This document shows positions 16,891 to 26,003 of a stretch of 64,000 nt of DNA, piece after piece (position 1 is the stretch's first letter; every line of letters begins with the position of its first letter). The stretch is from positions 558,001 through 622,000 of the forward strand of contig NZ_JAPDNR010000001.1 of assembly GCF_025989125.1 (NCBI RefSeq), in the 5' to 3' direction. Made by a program: the position numbers and the translations under genes. The notes under the pieces were generated by a model, which did no database searches, was not told the DNA's origin, and saw only the letters and a program-made list of their open reading frames with translations. This DNA is from Chitinophaga nivalis (GTDB taxonomy: Bacteria; Bacteroidota; Bacteroidia; Chitinophagales; Chitinophagaceae).

Positions 16891-17449
16891 ACTTCAGATA
16901 TTTTAGGAGAAAAAAGGCACAAATTTCTATCCAACCCTGACGTTTTAAGTTTTATTTAGCACTTCTCTGCCAACCCTTCCTTTTAAGAAAGAACAAGAAA
17001 TTTAACACTGACATTGTGTCATTATTTAAGAAAAAAGAACCTCAAAAAGCGTCTATTTGTCACCAACCCGCCCTGCTCTTATTATTGGTTTTTTATATGC
17101 AAAATTCCTCAACATCAGGCCTATTTATCAACATTTTACGGGGTGCCATTGAAAGTAATATTAGACAAAAACAGGCGCTGAAACAAGCGATGGCAGCCAC
17201 TTTGTTACATTAGGAAAATAGCTCAAAAGTTATTCACATCAATTAAATAAACTTTTTTATTCTGAAGCCATTTTGTAATTTAGACCTGAATTTAATGGGT
17301 TAGTAAGTAGAAAGAGTCAGCGGAATCCTCCGTTTGGCTCTTTTCTCTTTTCAGGCATTTCTACCCTGCATTTTTATCCCCCTCTTTTAACATTTCCACC
17401 CCATAATTATTAAAACCATTTACTTTGTACTGATCCTCTTTTAAAAATT
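16891..17449. other. Long intergenic region before radA
   Basis: 559 bp between divergent genes. The only noteworthy feature is a hairpin plus T-rich tail at 17311-17350 with no gene before it (listed separately). A 65-codon open frame at 17016-17213 has no recognisable similarity or ribosome-binding context and I do not call it. Confidence 0.5.
17311..17350 (+). ncRNA. Possible 3' end of a small RNA (orphan terminator)
   Basis: GAGTCA-G-CGGA pairs with TCCG-TT-TGGCTC (17314-17324 with 17329-17340, one wobble and a small internal bulge) with an ATCC loop, followed by TTTTCTCTTTTC. It has the shape of an intrinsic terminator on the plus strand, but no plus-strand gene lies upstream; the nearest gene runs away from it. 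A short untranslated transcript from somewhere in 17150-17310, or an attenuator in a long radA leader, would explain it. No matching promoter box was found. Confidence 0.3.
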
Positions 17450-18826
17450 ATGAGTAAAATAAAAACCGCTTTTTTCTGTCAGAATTGTGGATATGAATCT
17501 GCTAAATGGAATGGAAAATGTCCGAGCTGTGGTGAATGGAATACATTCGTTGAAGAAAGAGTCCAAAAAGATGTGCCGCTGAAACACCAGGAGTGGAAAA
17601 CCAATGAACCTACTGCTGCACGTACACAAAAAATAATCAACCTCTCCGCTGTCACTACCCAGGAAGAAGAACGCCTCCTCACCCACGATCACGAATTAAA
17701 CCGCGTGCTCGGAGGTGGTATAGTGGCGGGTTCGCTGGTACTTGTTGGTGGAGAACCCGGCATAGGCAAATCTACGTTGTTTCTTCAAAATGCGCTTCAG
17801 CTGAAACATATCAAAACACTTTACATCAGCGGTGAAGAAAGCGAACAACAAATAAAAATGCGGGCAGACCGCATTCAGAATACCAATGAACAGTTTTATC
17901 TCCTGACAGAAACATCTACCCAAACCATCTTTCAGGAAATAAGAAAACTACAGCCACAGTTGGTCATTGTAGATTCTATTCAAACCCTGCACTCTCCTTT
18001 TATTGAATCGGCGCCCGGCAGCGTATCACAAATCAGGGAAACCACAGCAGAGCTGCAGCGGTTTGCCAAAGAAAGTAATATACCCGTATTCCTGATCGGT
18101 CATATTACCAAAGATGGCTCCATCGCCGGCCCGAAAGTACTGGAACATATGGTGGATACGGTACTGCAGTTCGAAGGTGATCAGCATTACACCTATCGTA
18201 TTCTGCGCACCATCAAAAACCGGTTTGGCTCTACCGCCGAACTGGGTATCTATGAGATGACCGGAACAGGCCTCAGACAAGTAACCAATCCCTCTGAAAT
18301 TCTTATCTCCCAACGGGAAGATCTGCTCAGCGGCGTAGCCATTTCTGCTACCATGGAAGGACTACGTCCACTACTGGTGGAAGTACAGGCACTGGTTACC
18401 CAATCGGTATATGGCACCCCACAACGTACTGCTACCGGCTTTGATCTGCGTCGCCTGCAACTGCTGCTGGCTGTACTGGAAAAAAGAGGTGGCTTCCACT
18501 TTGGTGTAAAAGACGTTTTTCTCAACATCGCCGGCGGTATAAGGGTGGAAGATCCCGCCATTGACCTGGCTGTACTATGCGCTTTACTTTCTTCCTACGA
18601 AGACAATCCCATCGCCTTCAAAATTTGTTTTGCCGGGGAAGTGGGCCTCAGCGGAGAAATACGTGCGGTAAACAGAATCGAACAAAGAATAGCTGAAGCA
18701 GAAAAACTGGGTTTCGAAAAAATATTCATCTCCCGTTATAATAAAAAGGGCATCGATTTCAGTAAATTTAATATTGAAGTAATTGCTGTAGGAAGAGTGG
18801 AAGAAGTTTACCAGCAATTATTCTGA
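17450..18826 (+). CDS. radA: DNA repair protein RadA
   Basis: A 458-residue recombination ATPase that promotes branch migration of recombination intermediates. It has the N-terminal C4 zinc finger (Cys10, 13, 24, 27), the Walker A motif GGEPGIGKS (100-108), a Walker B-like LVIVDS (171-176), the RadA-specific KNRFG motif (256-260), and a C-terminal Lon-like domain (GVKDVFLNIAGGIRVEDPAIDLAV). Length is normal. It is followed 36 bp later by comF, the same orientation, suggesting joint transcription. A near-consensus box (TTACTTTG, one mismatch) lies 23 bp upstream. Confidence 0.98.
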   Translation: MSKIKTAFFCQNCGYESAKWNGKCPSCGEWNTFVEERVQKDVPLKHQEWKTNEPTAARTQKIINLSAVTTQEEERLLTHDHELNRVLGGGIVAGSLVLVGGEPGIGKSTLFLQNALQLKHIKTLYISGEESEQQIKMRADRIQNTNEQFYLLTETSTQTIFQEIRKLQPQLVIVDSIQTLHSPFIESAPGSVSQIRETTAELQRFAKESNIPVFLIGHITKDGSIAGPKVLEHMVDTVLQFEGDQHYTYRILRTIKNRFGSTAELGIYEMTGTGLRQVTNPSEILISQREDLLSGVAISATMEGLRPLLVEVQALVTQSVYGTPQRTATGFDLRRLQLLLAVLEKRGGFHFGVKDVFLNIAGGIRVEDPAIDLAVLCALLSSYEDNPIAFKICFAGEVGLSGEIRAVNRIEQRIAEAEKLGFEKIFISRYNKKGIDFSKFNIEVIAVGRVEEVYQQLF

Positions 18827-18862
18827 TAAGGTATCCATCTCTTTATTTTAAAACCTGTTTGT

Positions 18863-19552
18863 ATGTTATCCGGTTTGTTATCCCCACTGGTGCATCTTTT
18901 TTTTCCGCATTGCTGTGAAGTATGCGGCAACGATCTGCCGGCCGGTCATGAAATACTGTGTTTCCGTTGCCGGCAGGCATTACCCCTCACCCGCTTTCAT
19001 CTATACGCCGGTAATCCCGTGGAAAATATTTTTACCGGCCGGGTACCCATACAACAGGCAACTGCCACTTACTACTACAGTCAGTCATCGGCCCTGCAGC
19101 AACTGATTCACCGCTTTAAATACAAACAAAGAAAAGACATCGCCACCTACCTGGGCAGGCAAACCGGCTACCTCTTGCAGGAATCTCCCTGGATGACTAC
19201 CATCGATGCCATCGTACCAGTACCACTTTTTCCTGCAAGAGAAAAAAAACGTGGTTACAACCAGGCAGCCCTGCTGGCCGATGGTATTGCACAGATCACC
19301 GGCACTCCCGTATATACCCGCGCACTCCTGCGACAACAATATACCGATACACAAACCCGGAAAGGACGAACCGGCAGATGGGCAAATGTAGCTACCGTAT
19401 TCCGGGCCGGTAATATGCCGTTACAAGGGAAGCACCTCCTGCTCACTGATGATGTCATCACTACCGGTGCCACAACAGAAGCCTGCAGCCACGCACTCAT
19501 TGCTGCCGGCGCACGGGTCAGTATCTGTTGCCTGGCTTTTGCCTACCACTAA
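18863..19552 (+). CDS. comF: ComF family phosphoribosyltransferase-like protein
   Basis: A 229-residue protein with an N-terminal zinc-finger-like region (Cys17, 18, 21, 33, 36) and a type I phosphoribosyltransferase fold with the PRPP loop DDVITTGAT (196-204), plus IVPVPLFPAREKKRGYNQA. ComF proteins support uptake or processing of transforming DNA in competent bacteria, but the reaction is not settled. It follows radA by 36 bp, and both are linked to recombination of incoming DNA, so a small competence/recombination operon is plausible. All motif residues look intact. Confidence 0.92.
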   Translation: MLSGLLSPLVHLFFPHCCEVCGNDLPAGHEILCFRCRQALPLTRFHLYAGNPVENIFTGRVPIQQATATYYYSQSSALQQLIHRFKYKQRKDIATYLGRQTGYLLQESPWMTTIDAIVPVPLFPAREKKRGYNQAALLADGIAQITGTPVYTRALLRQQYTDTQTRKGRTGRWANVATVFRAGNMPLQGKHLLLTDDVITTGATTEACSHALIAAGARVSICCLAFAYH

Positions 19553-19695
19553 TACCGGAACGCCCCTGTTGTATTATCTTTTTTTAAACAACCAAGGCGG
19601 CGTCTGAAAAAATTACACATTTCTCATCCCGGATAATTAACTTTACGAAGCAGTCACATACGATATTCCAGATCGCTTTCTCTAAAAAAACACAT

Positions 19696-20217
19696 ATGTT
19701 CAAACTAGCAATTTTATCACTGGTTATGTTCTTTTCTTCCTCTCATATTTACGACTTCAAAGTAGACGCAGTTGACGGCGGAAAAATTGATTTTGCTAAA
19801 TACAAAGGAAAAAAAATCCTTATCGTCAATACAGCTTCCCTTTGTGGCAATACCCCACAGTATGAAGGGCTTGAAAAACTGTATAAAAAGTATCACGATA
19901 AACTGGTCATCATCGGTTTCCCGGCTAATAACTTCGGCTCTCAGGAACCCGGTAGCAATGCAGAAATCAAAGCTTTCTGCTCCAAACAATACGCCGTTAC
20001 TTTTCCGATGGCGGCCAAAGTATCTGTGAAAGGCGCGGATATACACCCGCTGTATAAATGGTTATTGGATGAAAGCAAGGCTAAACACCTCGAACCGGCT
20101 GCAGTAACCTGGAATTTCCAGAAATACCTGCTGGATGAAAAAGGCAACCTGGTAGCTGTATTTTCTCCAAAAACACAACCGGAAGCAAAAGAAGTCACAG
20201 AAGCCATCGAAAAATAA
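19696..20217 (+). CDS. Glutathione peroxidase-fold thiol peroxidase
   Basis: A 173-residue peroxidase with a likely signal peptide or membrane anchor (MFKLAILSLVMFFSSS). The peroxidatic Cys50 lies in NTASLCGNTPQYEGL, a Cys rather than selenocysteine. The WNF triad element is present (TWNFQKYLL). The usual Cys in the FPCNQFG motif is replaced (FPANNFG), but Cys95 in KAFCSKQYAVTFP is placed like the resolving Cys of thioredoxin-dependent family members. It therefore probably reduces peroxides with thioredoxin-like partners outside the cytoplasm. It has its own terminator at 20285-20316 and a near-consensus box (TAACTTTA) about 55 bp upstream. Confidence 0.92.
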   Translation: MFKLAILSLVMFFSSSHIYDFKVDAVDGGKIDFAKYKGKKILIVNTASLCGNTPQYEGLEKLYKKYHDKLVIIGFPANNFGSQEPGSNAEIKAFCSKQYAVTFPMAAKVSVKGADIHPLYKWLLDESKAKHLEPAAVTWNFQKYLLDEKGNLVAVFSPKTQPEAKEVTEAIEK

Positions 20218-20284
20218 TTGCACTTTCCCCAGTAACCTTTCCCTCACCAACTTAGTGTAGTTCATCATCTATTTACCCCATACA

Positions 20285-20322
20285 GTTACTAACGTGTATT
20301 CCTACACGTTAGTAACCGTTTA
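20285..20322 (+). terminator. Terminator after the peroxidase gene
   Basis: Perfect 14-bp stem GTTACTAACGTGTA / TACACGTTAGTAAC with a TTCC loop (20285-20316), then a T-rich CGTTTATTTATT. It lies 67 bp after the stop. Confidence 0.7.
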
Positions 20323-20350
20323 TTTATTCTATATAAAGCGAGATATTGTC

Positions 20351-20887
20351 ATGAAATTTATTTACACCGCAACACCAGCCTATATACTGTTCATCGCCTC
20401 TTTTTTCTGTAGTTCCTGCCAGCAGGAAACTACGCCTCCCTATATGGATTGCCCACAGGCAGTCATCAGCGTCACTGTACAAGGCAGCACACAACCCCTG
20501 CACCTGGCTTCCGCCACTATTTTCCGGTCAGAAACAGATACCGGCGGCACCAAGTACCTCGGCATAGAGGCGCTCTCCGACAGCCTGAGAGTAGCACTGA
20601 ATATAGTAGATGCACCTTACGACGAAGCAAACCTGGTAAATGACAGCCTGCATCTCAAAACCTATCAGTTTACCACTGCTTCCAGCCATAACAACGCCAC
20701 CGTAGTTGCCAGTATTCGCAATGGCAACGGATATGATCTGCTGTCTACCGATACCGCCAGTATTACCATTACACAGGTGAATGTGAAACGCAAAACCATT
20801 TCCGGATACTTCTATTTTGCAGCCGGTGGCCGCACGATTACCGGCAGCGGCAAGTTCCAGAATGCCTGTTACCTGTCATTACCTTAA
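20351..20887 (+). CDS. Lipoprotein, DUF6252-like
   Basis: A 178-residue protein with a lipoprotein signal (MKFIYTATPA..., lipid-modified Cys at about 20 or 23 in FFCSSCQQ). The mature part is beta-rich and ends in a pattern, V-K-R-K-T-I-S-G-Y-F...ITGSGKFQNA, that resembles the end of the DUF6252 family of Bacteroidota lipoproteins. No catalytic motif is visible and no function can be given. The frame is open 57 bases upstream, but the ATG at 20351 gives the clean signal peptide and the upstream part overlaps the terminator hairpin. Its stop lies 34 bp before holB. Confidence 0.6.
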   Translation: MKFIYTATPAYILFIASFFCSSCQQETTPPYMDCPQAVISVTVQGSTQPLHLASATIFRSETDTGGTKYLGIEALSDSLRVALNIVDAPYDEANLVNDSLHLKTYQFTTASSHNNATVVASIRNGNGYDLLSTDTASITITQVNVKRKTISGYFYFAAGGRTITGSGKFQNACYLSLP

Positions 20888-20921
20888 AAACCATTATTCC
20901 CCTTTTCATTATCTTGCGCCC

Positions 20922-22061
20922 ATGTTATTTTCCAGTATCATAGGACAAACCGGCGTGAAACAACAATTGATACAGTCTGTACAACAGAACCGTCTCAGTC
21001 ATGCCATGATATTACTGGCGCCGGAAGGCGCCGGCGGCCTGCCATTGGGCCTGGCTTTTACCCAATACCTGGTTTGCGAAAACAAACAAGAAAACGATGC
21101 ATGCGGTAAATGTTCCGCCTGTATGAAAGCCAGCCAGTTCGTACATCCGGATATTCATTTTTCGTTTCCGGTTATACCACGCAAAACAGGTGATAAGCCC
21201 ATTAGTACCGACTACCTCACAGAGTGGCGGGAATTTGTGATCACACATCCCTATGGCAACGCCTATGACTGGTTACAGTTTATAGGTGCGGAAAATAAAC
21301 AGGGGAATATTACTGCCAACGAATGCCAGGACATTATCCGTAAACTAAATCTTAAAAGTTTTGAGAGCGGGTATAAAATTCTGCTGATGTGGATGCCGGA
21401 ATACCTCGGCAATGAAGGTAACCGGCTGCTGAAACTGATAGAAGAGCCGCCACACAACACACTCTTCATTCTGGTAGCAGAAAACCAGGAACAGATTCTG
21501 GCCACCATTCTATCCAGAACCCATCTCATTAAAATAAATCCTTTAGACAAAGAAGACATGATAGCGGCCCTGATATCCAGGGCCAATGTGCCGCCGGCCA
21601 AAGCCCGGCAGGTAGCCACCATTACTGCCGGCAATTACCGGGAGGCCACCTTTCTGCTCCAAAACTCCGACGATGACTACCATGAGCTGCTACGCTCCTG
21701 GCTGAACCACCTGTTTACCGGCAATCGTGTGGGATTACAGGAATGGATCGAAGGCATTTCCAGCGCCAAAACCGGAAGGGAAAACCAAAAGCAGTTCCTG
21801 CGTTACTTTATTAACCTGCTGGAACACACCCTCCGCCTGCAGTACCTGGACAGAAGCCAGCTGGCTTTCTCCGATGAAGAGATCGACTTTGCCGGCAAAC
21901 TCGCCAAGCTGGCCAATCTCGACCAGATTCAGCAGATTGTGGAAGAGCTGAATAATGCCAGTTATTACATAGAACGCAATGCCAACGGCAAAATGCTGTT
22001 TCATGCACTGTCAATCAAGTTACAACATATATTTAAAAAGAAACCTCTACCAGCCTTATAA
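20922..22061 (+). CDS. holB: DNA polymerase III subunit delta'
   Basis: A 379-residue clamp-loader subunit. The start MLFSSIIGQTGVKQQLIQSV and SHAMILLAPEGAGGLPLGLAF (a degenerate P-loop region) are typical, as are the zinc-binding cluster CENKQENDACGKCSAC, the MWMPEYLGNEGNRLLKLIEEPP segment, and the FILVAENQEQILATILSRTHLIK sensor-1/SRC-like region. It acts with gamma/tau and delta to open the beta clamp. Start chosen at 20922 because the TATCTTGCGCCCATG context puts a near-consensus -7 box right at the ATG and the family N-terminus fits; the open frame extends upstream but overlaps the preceding gene. Confidence 0.95.
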   Translation: MLFSSIIGQTGVKQQLIQSVQQNRLSHAMILLAPEGAGGLPLGLAFTQYLVCENKQENDACGKCSACMKASQFVHPDIHFSFPVIPRKTGDKPISTDYLTEWREFVITHPYGNAYDWLQFIGAENKQGNITANECQDIIRKLNLKSFESGYKILLMWMPEYLGNEGNRLLKLIEEPPHNTLFILVAENQEQILATILSRTHLIKINPLDKEDMIAALISRANVPPAKARQVATITAGNYREATFLLQNSDDDYHELLRSWLNHLFTGNRVGLQEWIEGISSAKTGRENQKQFLRYFINLLEHTLRLQYLDRSQLAFSDEEIDFAGKLAKLANLDQIQQIVEELNNASYYIERNANGKMLFHALSIKLQHIFKKKPLPAL

Positions 22062-22101
22062 CGGGCGGGAACGCTGCCGGGGCTTATCAGCTCCTTTTCC
22101 T

Positions 22102-22109
22102 TATCTTTG
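22102..22109 (+). promoter_or_regulatory. -7 box of the PSP1-domain gene
   Basis: TATCTTTG, an exact TAnnTTTG match, 99 bases upstream of the ATG at 22209. Confidence 0.5.
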
Positions 22110-22208
22110 TTGCTTCCTGTCTTTTTGTTTTTCTGTAGGGAAAAACGTATTTTGAAGGACTGGAATGACCTGAAATGCTTATTTATAAAATTTAAACTAA
22201 TTAATAAT

Positions 22209-23702
22209 ATGGCTTGTGCCGGATGTGGTACGGGTGTGGAAGGAAAGCCGTCAGGATGCAAGAGTAATGGAGGATGCAGTACAGGAGGTTGTAACCGACT
22301 TAACGTATTTGATTGGCTGTCCAATATTCCCCTTGGCGATAGCTTAGCACCATTTGACATTATAGAAGTAAGTTTTAACAATGGCAGTCGTAAAGACTTT
22401 TTCCGGAACGTTACCAAACAACTCTTTGATAAAGGAGAAATGGTAACCGTAGAAGGAGTAAGCGGCTTCGACGTTGGTACAGTAAGCCTCACCGGCGAAC
22501 TGGTAAAACTACAAATGAAAAAAAGGCGCGCTGAAGACACCCCCGAAGTAAAAAAAGTATTACGTCGCTCCACCCATGACGACCTGCAAAGGATGAGCGA
22601 CAACAAATCCCGGGAAAAAGAAGCCCTGATAAAATCCAGGGCACTCGCCCGCAACCTGGGCCTCGAAATGAAACTCGCTGAAGTAGAAATCCAGGCAGAT
22701 GGCCGTAAAGCCACCTTTTTCTATACAGCTGATGACCGGGTCGATTTCCGTGAACTGATTAAAGTATATGCCTCCGAATTCCGTGCTAAAGTGGAAATGC
22801 GCCAGATAGGCGCCCGCCAGGAAGCCGGCAAAGTAGGTGGTATCGGTAGCTGCGGCAGGGAATTATGCTGCTCTACCTGGCTGTCTGATTTCAAAAGCGT
22901 GAATACCACCGCTGCCCGTTATCAGAACCTGTCTATTAACCAGGCTAAATTATCCGGACAATGCGGCCGCCTGAAATGCTGCCTCAACTACGAACTGGAT
23001 ACTTACCTGGATGCGCTGAAAGAATTTCCGGAAGATGCAGACAGCATTGAAACTGCTGCCGGCGTGGCTACCCTCCAGAAAAGGGATATCTTCAAATGCC
23101 TCATGTGGTACTCCTACGAAGGCAGCAACAAACAATACCCACTCACGATCACCAGAGCCAAAGAAATACGCCTGCTGAACCGTCAGGGTGTTAAACCGGA
23201 AGATCTGAAACCAGTGGAAGTAGTGACTGCCAAACCGAAAGAAGCAGATCTCGGCTTCGCGGATGTAGTAGGGTTGATCAGCCTGAAATCCCTGGAAAAA
23301 ACAGTGCAGAAACGCAAACAGAAAGATAAAGACAAACACAAACAGCAGAAAAACGCCGATCAGAAACAAGGCCAGGGCGCTAAAAACGAATCCGCCAGAC
23401 CTGAACAGCGTACTGCCCAGAAACCGGACAACCGCCCCACTCAGGATCGGAAGCCCAAACACGAAAACCGTCCGCAGCAGCAAAAGCAAGGTGGTGGCGG
23501 CCAGCAACCGAAGCAGGGACGTGAACAACAACCCCGCCAGGAACAAGGCGGCAACAAACCACAACCATCTGCACAACAACAACAAGGACAGGGACAACCC
23601 GGTGGACAAAAGCCCAAACAGGACCGTCGTCCTCCAAGGCATAAACCCAGACCCGGCAATCCGAATAATCCGCAGAACAACAATAACAACAACAATAAAT
23701 AA
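22209..23702 (+). CDS. PSP1-domain protein, RicT/YaaT-like, with disordered tail
   Basis: A 497-residue protein. Residues 1-30 are Cys-rich (Cys3, 6, 17, 23, 28), then a conserved body of about 330 residues carries FYTADDRVDFRELIKVYASEF, RQIGARQEAGKVGGIGSCGR, CCSTWLSDF and SGQCGRLKCCLNYE, the signature of PSP1/YaaT (RicT) proteins. In Bacillus RicT belongs to an Fe-S-containing complex that modulates RNase Y; Bacteroidota also encode RNase Y, so a related role is possible but unproven. From about residue 367 the tail is almost only Lys, Gln, Asn, Pro and Gly and is surely disordered. ATG at 22209 chosen because it directly begins the conserved Cys-rich end. Follows holB. Confidence 0.85.
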   Translation: MACAGCGTGVEGKPSGCKSNGGCSTGGCNRLNVFDWLSNIPLGDSLAPFDIIEVSFNNGSRKDFFRNVTKQLFDKGEMVTVEGVSGFDVGTVSLTGELVKLQMKKRRAEDTPEVKKVLRRSTHDDLQRMSDNKSREKEALIKSRALARNLGLEMKLAEVEIQADGRKATFFYTADDRVDFRELIKVYASEFRAKVEMRQIGARQEAGKVGGIGSCGRELCCSTWLSDFKSVNTTAARYQNLSINQAKLSGQCGRLKCCLNYELDTYLDALKEFPEDADSIETAAGVATLQKRDIFKCLMWYSYEGSNKQYPLTITRAKEIRLLNRQGVKPEDLKPVEVVTAKPKEADLGFADVVGLISLKSLEKTVQKRKQKDKDKHKQQKNADQKQGQGAKNESARPEQRTAQKPDNRPTQDRKPKHENRPQQQKQGGGGQQPKQGREQQPRQEQGGNKPQPSAQQQQGQGQPGGQKPKQDRRPPRHKPRPGNPNNPQNNNNNNNK

Positions 23703-23709
23703 TTCAAAT

Positions 23710-23740
23710 AAAAAAGACAACCGGACCGGTTGTCTTTTTT
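23710..23740 (+). terminator. Terminator of the PSP1-domain gene
   Basis: AAAAAAGACAACCGG and CCGGTTGTCTTTTTT form near-contiguous arms; the T run follows directly. Only 7 bp after the stop. Confidence 0.85.
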
Positions 23741-23770
23741 ATTTACAGCAAAGCCATAATTACGCATAAA

Positions 23771-23800
23771 AGAAAAGGCCGCCCAGATGAAGCAGCCTTT
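23771..23800 (-). terminator. Probable terminator of the NdpA-like gene
   Basis: On the minus strand AAAGGCTGC pairs with GCGGCCTTT (one G-T pair), followed by TCTTTT. It lies about 100 bp after the NdpA-like stop and opposes the PSP1 terminator. Confidence 0.6.
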
Positions 23801-23901
23801 GTTAATAATTGGTTTTTGCTTATGAGAAATTCTTATAATTATTTGTTATCCTCTCTTCACAACATCCAACCACACAGGCGCTTCTGTTCTGTTACACCTA
23901 T

Positions 23902-24954
23902 CTACGATTCATTTTCAAACAGTAGCTTATAATAGTTCATATTCGTCGCTTCATCAAACCCACGCTCAATCATCTCCCGGTTGCCATGAATATAAACATG
24001 GAAATTCTTATCCAGCTTCAGAATGCTCTTAAACAACTTTTGCTGCTTCTTCACTGCAGGCGCCGATATATCAAATTCGTCCGGAATACTTTGCTGATTA
24101 GCTTGCTCATACTCATTCCGGTACTCCTTAAAGGAGGCAATGGCATCGGGATGACCCAGTACTTCCTGTGCGAAATCATCCAGCTGGAACTGCTCTTTAT
24201 CTTTAAAATAAGCGGCTGATTTATTCAGCAGATCTACCTGATCCACCCGGTCCATCTCATATTCGGTAGGCAGCTTATTGTGGATAAACTGCTTACACAT
24301 ATTCACGGCTGTTTCTGTCTGGTGGTAGCTATCTTCCCGGCGTTGTACCTGTAAAAAAGCATCTTTCCAGTAAACAGCTTCTGTTTGTTTACTGATACTA
24401 TCTACGATACTTACCTTAAAACCGTTTTCTTCTTCGGTATTAAACACAAGACAACCTTTATCCAACTTGTTGATGTTAATCCCATCGTCGTAATTAACCT
24501 GGTAATTTTCATCATCCAGAAATACTTTGAGATAAGTATCCCGGTTTTCGGATTTGAATATGCCGATGGCTTCTACGTCCTCTCCGTCTGCCTGACAGTT
24601 GCTAAAATAGGCTATGTATAGCTCCCCTCCTTTTATTTTGGGATGGGTGGAATGTTTATATAGATGTTTGGCAATATTGACAGACTGCTCCTGGAAATCA
24701 TCCGGATTATTAAATATACGACGGCAATATTGAAATACCTCATTCAACTGCAGATCCGATTCATGATAAAACCTGAAATATTCGGCTGCATTGGTAAATG
24801 GCTGAATAAAATAGGTGATCAGCAACTGACCAATCGTTTCATCTTCCAGCTGCAACGGGGCCTTGGAACAAATCAACGACTCTTCATTAGAGGAATTACC
24901 TACCTTATGAATGGTAAGCTGCGCTAAATCTTTAAACTCCGAAACATGAATCAT
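23902..24954 (-). CDS. Nucleoid-associated protein, NdpA/YejK-like
   Basis: A 350-residue soluble protein. The sequence has the layout of the 37-kDa nucleoid-associated family: N-terminal IHKVGN, a central GGELYIAYFSNCQADGE / IGIFKSENRDTYLKV block, a Lys-rich dimer-like middle, and a C-terminal KLFKSILKLDKNFHVYIHGN ending. In E. coli the homologue YejK/NdpA is bound to the nucleoid and interacts with topoisomerase functions; a defined role in Bacteroidota is lacking. Its promoter box ends 5 bases before the ATG, implying a leaderless mRNA. Confidence 0.85.
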   Translation of the reverse strand: MIHVSEFKDLAQLTIHKVGNSSNEESLICSKAPLQLEDETIGQLLITYFIQPFTNAAEYFRFYHESDLQLNEVFQYCRRIFNNPDDFQEQSVNIAKHLYKHSTHPKIKGGELYIAYFSNCQADGEDVEAIGIFKSENRDTYLKVFLDDENYQVNYDDGININKLDKGCLVFNTEEENGFKVSIVDSISKQTEAVYWKDAFLQVQRREDSYHQTETAVNMCKQFIHNKLPTEYEMDRVDQVDLLNKSAAYFKDKEQFQLDDFAQEVLGHPDAIASFKEYRNEYEQANQQSIPDEFDISAPAVKKQQKLFKSILKLDKNFHVYIHGNREMIERGFDEATNMNYYKLLFENES

Positions 24955-24959
24955 GGGCG

Positions 24960-24967
24960 CAAAATTA
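24960..24967 (-). promoter_or_regulatory. -7 box at the start of the NdpA-like gene
   Basis: Minus-strand TAATTTTG (exact TAnnTTTG) followed by five bases and then the ATG at 24954. Confidence 0.55.
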
Positions 24968-25087
24968 ATGAATTAGTTGACAGCGTACACGGTCTCCCGG
25001 TAACCGGCGCCCATCCTCCATTACCGCATAAAGAGGTATAAAAATCAGGAATTGTTGCTTATTTTAAGCCTCCTAAATTCATGGATC

Positions 25088-25987
25088 ATGAAAAAAAGCA
25101 TATACCTGATGGCCCTGTTGGCTGGCTATGGCCTGCAATCCCTGGCCCAGCAACAGCCTGGCCCCCGTCCACTGTATGAAGCCCGCGACCTCACTGCAGA
25201 AAATATGTTCTCCGTAAACATTGAAGGACCCAACTTTGATAAAGCCGGTAATTTTTATGTGGTTAATTTCCAGCAGGATGGCACCGTAGGAAAAATAAAT
25301 ACCCGCACCGGCGCCGGGGAAGTTTTTATCACTCTTCCCGATAGCAGCATCGGCAACAGCGTTAATTTTAACAGTAAAGGATATATGTTTTTGCCTGACT
25401 TTAAAGGGCATAATGTGCTGATGGTGGATATGAAAACAAAAAAAATCAGTGTTTATGCACACTCCACCTCCTTCCACCAACCCAATGACCTGTGCATCAA
25501 TAAAAAAGATCAGCTGTTTGCCTCCGATCCCGACTGGAAAAACAACGGCGGCCAACTATGGCGTATTGATACCAACGGGCAACCCGTATTGCTGGAAACC
25601 AACATGGGTACCACCAACGGCATTGAATTGAGTCCGGATGAAAAAACCCTTTACGTAAATGAAAGTGTACAACGTAAAGTGTGGAAATATAAGGTAGATA
25701 AAGCCGGCAATATCTCCGGTAAAACGCTCTTCGCCTCTTTCCCCGATTTTGGCTTCGATGGCATGAAATGCGATAAAGCTGGTAACCTCTACATTGCCCG
25801 CTGGGGTAAAGGAACCATTGCTGTATTGTCTCCGCAAGGGAAACTGATCCGGGAAGTAGCCCTCAAAGGCAAACAATGCAGTAACCTCATCTTCGGCGAT
25901 AAAGACGGTAAAACCGTATATGTGACCCTGCAGGACAGGAAATGTGTGGAAACATTCCGTGTAGCCGTTCCCGGTAAAAAATACTAA
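25088..25987 (+). CDS. Secreted SMP-30/gluconolactonase-like beta-propeller
   Basis: A 299-residue protein with a Sec signal peptide (MKKSIYLMALLAGYGLQSLAQ). The mature part is a six-bladed propeller of the SMP-30/gluconolactonase/LRE type: ENMFSVNIEGPNFDKAGN at the start, then HQPNDLCINKKDQLFASDP and GTTNGIELSPDEKTLYVNES, which carry the Glu, Asn and Asp residues that bind the divalent metal in this family. It would hydrolyse a sugar lactone or similar ester in the periplasm or outside. Substrate unknown. The ATG at 25088 is preferred over one 36 bases upstream because it gives the standard signal peptide. It stands alone, with a strong bidirectional terminator. Confidence 0.88.
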   Translation: MKKSIYLMALLAGYGLQSLAQQQPGPRPLYEARDLTAENMFSVNIEGPNFDKAGNFYVVNFQQDGTVGKINTRTGAGEVFITLPDSSIGNSVNFNSKGYMFLPDFKGHNVLMVDMKTKKISVYAHSTSFHQPNDLCINKKDQLFASDPDWKNNGGQLWRIDTNGQPVLLETNMGTTNGIELSPDEKTLYVNESVQRKVWKYKVDKAGNISGKTLFASFPDFGFDGMKCDKAGNLYIARWGKGTIAVLSPQGKLIREVALKGKQCSNLIFGDKDGKTVYVTLQDRKCVETFRVAVPGKKY

Positions 25988-26003
25988 ACGCAACTCCTAT
26001 AAA

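Noticed and set aside
17016..17213. A 65-codon plus-strand frame in the gap before radA
   Set aside because: No domain, no promoter box at a sensible distance, composition like random AT-rich DNA.
22950..23720. A hydrophobic 256-codon minus-strand frame over the RicT-like gene
   Set aside because: Antisense to Gln/Asn/Lys-rich codons, which read as Leu/Phe/Val-rich; looks like a membrane protein only by that effect.
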